Part shown: piece by piece, positions 57,740 to 64,000 of the stretch | Layout: every line of letters begins with the position of its first letter | Numbering within the stretch: position 1 is the stretch's first letter | Assembly: GCF_963576615.1 (NCBI RefSeq) | Contig: NC_088715.1 | Span: forward strand, 53,149,959 to 53,213,958 | From: Watersipora subatra | Taxonomy: Eukaryota; Bryozoa; Gymnolaemata; Cheilostomatida; Watersiporidae | DNA length: 64,000 nt | Direction: 5' to 3' | Position numbers and translations under genes: made by a program | Notes under the pieces: model-generated | Seen by the model: the letters and a program-made list of their open reading frames with translations, nothing else | Told to the model about the DNA's origin: nothing | Databases searched by the model: none

Positions 57740-58400
57740 TTTTATTAACCCTTTCACCGCTGCATGCACATTTAGGCGAAATCAATGGACGACCGGCATA
57801 TGTGCATGTTGCGAATTTCCTGGCAATTGCGTAGTAACTTAATTTTATTATTCGTTGACAACATAACTAACAGTCTTTAAGACTTTTTATGGTATTGACA
57901 GTGTTGTCCAAAAGTTTCCCTGTAAAATTACCCTAAACTCACGAAGCAATTTTAAATTTTTGTTTAGGACTTTTCAACATAAAAAGAAACATTTGTTCTT
58001 TCTGATTTTTGAAATATTTAGTGCTATTATAGCTTTCGCAAGTACATACAGAATTGAAAACAGATAATTACTTATGTTGATAACATTATTGATGATTGTT
58101 GATGACTGACGGATTAAGATTTTAGTGATTACACATATAATTAAAGTAGCAGCTCCAATAGTGACTCCAATGGTGGTCAAAGTAATAGTTTCGTAAGAGT
58201 AAGGAACATGGTAGAGCATTGTTTTTCGAGATTCGAAGGGATCGTAGCTTCACATAGCATTAGCAATGCATGAAGTAGGAATGCATTAAGTTTTTTGAAT
58301 AGTACTATTTTTTGACGTGTTGGAAAAATAAAATCTATAACAAAAAGGTTTTAGATAGAGTTGAAGCTAATAAAGATTGAACATATATTATAAAGCACAA
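57740..58400 (-). repeat. Inverted duplication, arm 1
   Basis: Read on the minus strand it matches 62785-63375 over at least 600 bases at perhaps 70-75%. Landmarks are GCTATGTGAAGCTAC, ATGCTCTAC, ACTTTAATTAT and CACTGTCAATACCAT. The arms are 4.4 kb apart. Confidence 0.65.
58084..58219 (-). other. Possible first exon with a membrane helix
   Basis: Within the inverted duplication, ATG at 58219 starts MLYHVPYSYETI and a strong hydrophobic segment (TIGVTIGAATLIICVI), with a possible donor GTAATT near 58080. The opposite arm (62941) has the same start but a stop after eight codons. It could be a gene end captured in a repeat, or chance. Confidence 0.25.
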
Positions 58401-58562
58401 TCGACAATTTTTGCCACTATAATTGGAAGGGTTAAAAAATGCAGTGCCATGGCATTCAAACATAGATTTTATAGTAATATTATTTCTTATAAATTTTTTG
58501 AAATAAAACTTTTATTAATTTGGCACGCTCTTGTGGAAATTAACCGTTAATCAGCAACATAC

Positions 58563-58643
58563 CCCCTTCAAGAAAGCGTCCAGCTGTGCTTCGTACCATT
58601 TTCCATCTGGTGGATATAGTGCTTGGATGCGGTGACCAGGTTT
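58563..58643 (-). CDS. Possible Tudor-domain exon
   Basis: Flanked by acceptor TTGGTAG and donor GTATGT, this 27-codon exon (phase 0 at both ends) reads KPGHRIQALYPPDGKW then YEAQLDAFLKG. The pattern of a small basic start, ALY, a DGKWYEA turn and a hydrophobic strand is that of the first two beta strands of SMN/TDRD3-type Tudor domains, which bind methylated arginine or lysine. The remaining strands would be in the next exon, which I did not find, so the gene model is incomplete. Confidence 0.45.
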
Positions 58644-58978
58644 CTACCAAAATAAGCAAAACAATTTTAATAGCCCAAACAGATGTTATGCAGATTAAAA
58701 ATTGATGCAAAAGATGCCTGATGTTTTTAGGTTTTTCAGCAAATCCGTGTCCCTACCTCCCATTACTAAAATTCTATGAAGCAGTAATATTTTTATCTCT
58801 TGCGATATTCTTCTACAAAATTGAAACATAGATTTTAAAGCTTCAGCAATTTAAAGGATTTCATTTACTCCAGTCACTTACTTATGACTCAGCCTGTAGT
58901 TTAAATCCGTATCAAATTACGACTAAAATGCATCAATTTGTTAATTACAATGAAAATAATACATTATCATAACTTTAT

Positions 58979-60114
58979 ACTGCCCTAAGCAAGCAAAACG
59001 CCCTATCTGACAAGTTTTTCAAAATTCACTTTTTTGTGCTTATATGTAATTTAGGTTGAGATCTAACATGTCTCAAAATTTCATATATCTGAGACCACCA
59101 GAAATAGCACTTTTCACAATGTGCAAAATGCCCTATCCACATTTACCACACATAAAGTGGCAATCAAAGCTCTCTATCTGCAGATACAGCGTTTTGATTG
59201 GCCTGAACATACACAAAGTTGAACATTATGAGCAGCATTATGTAATCAAAGAGTATATAAACAAAGGGAAGCGAAACTGAAGCATATATATTTGGTTGTT
59301 TTAAGGCAGCTCATACAAGCTAGTGCACTTCTAAGTGCTCATCTTATTGCTATATTTTTTATCATAATATATTTATTATGACAGGACGATATCTAAGTGA
59401 CAAAAGTCTCGATTTAAAGATCCGACTCAGAGATTTGATGAAAAATTTGTTTTAATTACATGTCCATTGGAAGTTTTTGCTTTTTTAAAATACTGACATT
59501 ATTGCACTCAGTTGTTTGCTCTAAATTATTTTCAATAAAAGCTTTTGATCTTTTTTAAACTACTATTTTACTTACTCCTTTCATTTCATGACATCAGGTT
59601 TGAAGGATACCTAGATCTTTGATCATCTCTTAACTTTTGAGCTAAATATGGCTATTACAGGACTTTAATCCATGTGTTGACTGGATGAGTAATAGGAATT
59701 GCAACATATATCATTTTGTTGACTAATTGCGGGTTAATATCAGAATTTAAACTTGTAATCCTTTGATAATCCACACATGGCAAATGGTCTTGTGGCAAAC
59801 TAACAATGAGAAACCAGTCCAATTATGCAATCAAAAGGCCCTATCTGCAGTGATAGGGCGTTTTGATTGCCTAGTGCCAGCTTAGTAAATTGTCAATTTA
59901 AGCAAACAAAATGCCCTAAGTGAAATAACTCCTTTGATTTTAAAGTTTCACGAAAAAAAATTCGGTAAAGATTGTTGAATATCTCACCATAATAAATAAA
60001 AAAAACAACCAAAATACTGCTAATACTGATGCCAGGCTTGACCAAAACGCGTTTGTGCTTGTGCTGAACAATTTACAAATATCAAGATACAGTGTTTTGC
60101 TTGCTCAGGGCAGT
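58979..60114. mobile_element. TIR element with ACTGCCCTRAGCAAGC ends
   Basis: The left end ACTGCCCTAAGCAAGCAAAA (58979) and the right end TTTTGCTTGCTCAGGGCAGT (ending 60114) are inverted repeats of about 29 bases with few mismatches. The interior has several more copies of the motif AATCAAAACGCCCTATC in both orientations (near 59190, 59830, 59860 and 59905), so it looks like nested insertions of one family. No transposase frame was seen. Confidence 0.6.
59827..59870. repeat. 19-bp hairpin within the TIR element
   Basis: GCAATCAAAAGGCCCTATC, a six-base loop (TGCAGT) and the complementary arm with a single mismatch. It probably represents two element ends placed head to head. Confidence 0.8.
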
Positions 60115-62784
60115 AAAGTATAGGCTACTAATAATTCTGCCTGTTTGGTGCTATCAATCAGCTAACACTACTAATCAGAATAAAAAGCATCCATAATTAT
60201 TTTAATGCTTTTTAAAAAGTTACAAAAGTTAGGAGCATCGACAGAGTCACAGATATTCATCAATTGCTGGCTACTGTGCTATATGTTACCATAACTATTT
60301 TAATGTGTGTCGGTTAATCTCACAAAGCTACCCTCGTGAATAATTACAAAGTTATCATTTTATGAAAATTAGTAATAATTTCATTCTTTTAGTATTATAA
60401 AGTTGGGGTTTCTTGACCTTTTTAACTTGACAATATTACGATCTTGCAATTAAGGCAGTAAAATCCAAATCCAAATTAGCTGCGAAAACCTATGCATTGT
60501 TGTTTGCCGTCGCAATTTGATGACATGAGTAAGTTGCTTTGATATAGTATTTAAAGTGGCTCGCCCTACAGGTCAAAAATGGCCACTACCAGTCTAACCT
60601 TTTGCATTGGTATTGAGGCGAAGTAAAATACTTTTTCAAGATGCCTTTTCACCATAATATGGTACAATTAAATCAATGACAAAATTGGCAAAAGTAATAT
60701 AAAACAATTGTGACAAACAAATATACCAATTGTGACATGATTAGTCTGTTCTTCTGCTGCTGCAAAACCCTAAATGGCTAGATGCGTGAAAAAAGCAAAA
60801 TGTTTAGCGGCTACAATCTCGCTAGAAGGTTGAACTTATGTGATAAGTCTTTAGGTTGTGTAGGAGTGAGAGGTTGGCTTGTTTCTTACAATCTATTTAA
60901 TCAATTGACTAGCATGCAAGAAGATAGCAAGCCATGCCACATTAGGAGAATGAGTCACTTTAAGCACAAACCACAATAGCATAAGTACATAGGTCATTTC
61001 TGCTAGTGAGAAGACCTTGGAGAATAAGACCACATTATGCAATTCTGTGAAGATTTTATTACTGCAGTTATACTTGTGCTGGAATACTTTTAATAGAGTG
61101 AAAAGCAAATGAGCTGCCCAACCACAACCTCCTTCATTATAAAGTTACAAAGAATAGGAATAACAACAATAGCTTTCATTCGGAGGCTGAGGCTATTGAG
61201 AAGTAGAAAGTGAATTAGCTAAGCAGGCAATAGTAGAACACACATAATAAGAGCATAGGCATCATGATTGACATGTATGCAGGCAATGAATTTATGTACA
61301 ATTTCACTACCAAATTTTTTAGTAAAGCTAGACACCTTTGGCTAAAGAGTGCTAGCTATAGGTCAAAACAAGCCAGTGACAAATCTCATGTTATGCATCC
61401 TTGTTTGGACACTTTATTTCTAAAGTGTTTAATGCATTGGAAGTTTAACATAAAAGTGTGCCAAGAATGCACAAAGAACATTGACAGCAATAACTGCATA
61501 GTACTGACAGCAATAACTGAATAGAACATAATGTTTAATTAAAATGTAACATAAAAATAAACGTTTTATTTTGTTTTGGTAAGCTTGCAGCAAAAATGTT
61601 TGCTGTGCACATAAAATATTGTTTTGCTCCAAATACTTTACAAACAAGTAATAATAACTTTATTGATGCAAATTGTACTGAAATTATATTTGCTACGAGC
61701 ACCAATGGAAGTCAAAATAAGTAATACAATTCTTACAGACCTTTTAAAAACAATGGCCTTTGCTGCTACAGAAAAGTGAGTAGACCCATAGGAAGAGAAG
61801 TATATGTTCTTATACTGCTAAAACTACCTTTGGTTCAGAAATCAGATTTGAAAAGAGCAATGAATTATTATAAGCATTGGCAAAATGTTTGGGATGGATA
61901 GGAAACAAAGCTGGGTATTGCACATGCTGGTAATTTAGCTAATTTAAATAGATTTCCTACACTACCTAATTGAAAGCATCAATGCAAAATCTAAAAACAT
62001 GTAAATACTTACTAGTCATAGTACAGAGTGACCGTTTATTGTTTGTCAACATAACATCCGTACCGCTTTGAGCATCTTGAAATTATATTAAAGTTGCTTT
62101 CATTATGAGCTCCCTTTGACATTTTAAAGTATTAAAATGGGCAAATACAAGTTGCATTTTCAGAGAACTTTTAAATTCAAGTCAGATGCCACAAAAAGTT
62201 CCTCTGAGTTGTTTGTAGTATATTCTAAAAGTGCTAACACTACATTTGTTTTCAATTTTAAAGTTGACACAAATAATTGAGCAAATTATGTAGCTTATTA
62301 GTAAAACTTTTGTTAACATCAGCAAACAAACTGCATACATGCTGCCCGATACCGAAGGCCAAAAATAATAATATATATTGCTATTTATATTTTAACCAAT
62401 AGTTTTGCAGTTTTGTTATTGTATAGCAATTTGTATAAAACCTACTGTATTTCAGGTTTGAGTAACTATGAGTTTTAGTAGTGTTCTGGCCCTTCCTATC
62501 GCGTGTTTTCAACATTTTGAGGTAATAATTAAAAGCCATGAGTTGAATTGCGCAACTTCAGCAGCATCTTATACATATATATCATTCGCCAAACTCATTG
62601 TCTTGAATCATCAAAGTTCACTAAATCATTCAAAAGGAAATACATACACTTGTATCTCTAATTCTGTTATAGCTTTACCCTTTTACTGCCACCCATGTAC
62701 AAACTAAGCTACCGGCCTACCGCCAGCCATTTCACCGAAAATTGCCAATTTAGCTTCATGATATGTACATGAAGCATGTATACA
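60115..62784. other. Sequence without recognised gene
   Basis: Only short frames lacking splice context. A stretch near 61264-61340 resembles 56630-56690 (GCAGGCAATGAATTT and GCTAGACACCTTT landmarks), pointing to another dispersed repeat. Confidence 0.3.
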
Positions 62785-63375
62785 ATTTTGTTTCAACTTC
62801 AAAGTTTATCTAGAAACTTTTTGTAATATATTTTATTTTGCTAAAATGTTAACATATAGTGCTATGCAAAAATCAATGTACCTTCACTTTGTGCATTGCT
62901 AAAGCTATGTGAAGCTACAATCGCTACGAAGCTAAAACGATGCTCTACAATGTCCCTTACACTTAAAAAACTATTATTTTCACTATCATCAGAGTCACTG
63001 CTGCTACTTTAATTATCTGTGTAATCACAAAAATCTGAATTTGAATTGGCTATAGTGTCATCAACATACATGTAAGTAATTATATGTTTTCTGACTTGCG
63101 CGATACTTAACAAAACTTACACAAAAATGTCCATTTTTATTTTGGAAATTCTCAATAAAAAATTTGAAACTGCTTGGTTATCTTAGACTAATCTATTAGA
63201 GAAATATTCCAACCACACTGACAATACCATCAAAGTTTTAAAATCATCCGTTATGTTTTTAACGGATAATAAAATTAGGTGACCACGCAATTGTTGGAAA
63301 ATTCGCAAAAATGTGCATACGGCAGTTGCTGATAGATTTAGCATAAATTCGCATACGGTAGGGTAAGAGTAAAAA
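62785..63375 (+). repeat. Inverted duplication, arm 2
   Basis: Partner of 57740-58400. The frame equivalent to that at 58219 is broken by a stop and indels. Confidence 0.65.
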
Positions 63376-64000
63376 CCAACAAAATATTTGTCAATCTCCT
63401 GCCTCTAAACATGATATCTCAAATCTGATAATTACTCTCAGTGTTGACTGAGTAACTAAAAGTGGTAATGAGTAACCAATGGAAAACTATTCACTTTATA
63501 TAATTATGCAAGTGCTCAGCATTTGCAACGATGACTCATAAAAACTAAGAAGAGCAATACTAAATCTCTTTGCTATGCTACATTCCTTTGATTGGTTTGC
63601 GCTATTTATATTATGTAATCTGCCAATAATAGATGAATAGAACACAAAAGTGGCATAATGGTTTATGTAAGCATTTGAAATAATACAATGCCTGTAAAAA
63701 TTTACAACTTTTCTTACTGAAGCTATGGTTATATCAAATTATCACACTAATTTTTGGCTCGCATGTATAATGTGCTAGTTGACAGCAACTTATTGCAATA
63801 TCGCATACCTTTAATTTTATGTCTGCAAATCAGTCTTTGGTGTGGGCCATCAATGCTTCTCATCCAGCAGTTATCTATAACTAATTGATTAATTTGATTA
63901 TGAAGCGTCATTGACTATTTGCAACTATACAAAGAAAAACTAATTTTGGGCATGCTGTTACATTCTTACGTCAGGTATACATTTGCTAGTTACAGTAAAA
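63376..64000. other. Sequence without recognised gene
   Basis: AT-rich, with no supported feature. It may hold more upstream sequence of copy B, but no transporter exon was seen. Confidence 0.3.

Noticed and set aside
60782-62707. Several frames of 60-86 codons in the right part of the window
   Set aside because: Lengths are near what AT-rich DNA gives by chance; no motif, splice context or repeat homology supports coding.

Overview
The window is nuclear DNA from an intron-rich eukaryote, almost certainly a marine invertebrate animal. The genes are split by canonical GT-AG introns of 0.2-5 kb, the background is AT-rich, and much of the sequence is tandem repeat and short non-autonomous transposon. 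The recognisable proteins (an SLC18B1-like MFS transporter and a globin-X-like protein) and a metazoan-type minimal hammerhead ribozyme fit a lophotrochozoan such as a bryozoan or mollusc. The sequence alone does not fix the species.

Layout. 0-4 kb: TACATA-type microsatellite between direct repeats, AT microsatellites, a degenerate hammerhead copy and a large palindrome. 4.2-8.2 kb (minus): three exons of a probable globin-X-like gene, with a 24-bp minisatellite and a foldback element in one intron. 8.5-10.1 kb: a SINE and a Helitron-like element. 11.9-27.3 kb (plus): a complete 11-exon, 501-residue SLC18B1-like transporter gene (copy A) whose phases join perfectly. Its introns carry an LTR-like segment, a Helitron-like element, two tight hairpins, a palindromic GTAC hexamer array and a 1-kb element with inverted ends. 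27.2-35.8 kb: a 4.3-kb tandem duplication that starts inside the last exon of copy A; each unit holds about 1.7-1.8 kb of 9-bp minisatellite. 36.1-37.8 kb: a Mutator-like element with about 257-bp inverted repeats and an 8-9 bp target duplication. 38.3-39.3 kb: an inverted second copy of the 1-kb intronic element. 39.5 kb: a decayed copy of exon 1 of the transporter. 40.6-42.8 kb: Helitron-like and SINE copies. 46-47.6 kb: a polypurine tract and a GT-rich tract. 48.6-51.6 kb (minus): the last four exons of a second transporter gene (copy B). 51.9-54.6 kb: an intact-looking type I hammerhead ribozyme beside a 203-bp satellite array. 55-64 kb: two possible minus-strand coding exons (one Tudor-like), a TIR element and a large diverged inverted duplication.

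How the parts relate. The transporter has been duplicated locally: A complete, B seen only as its C-terminal third, and one dead 5' fragment. Repeats account for most of the rest, including all the long low-complexity reading frames. The two observations most worth following up are the hammerhead ribozyme at 51956-52019 and the globin-like gene with an N-myristoylation-type start but no histidine at the heme-binding positions.
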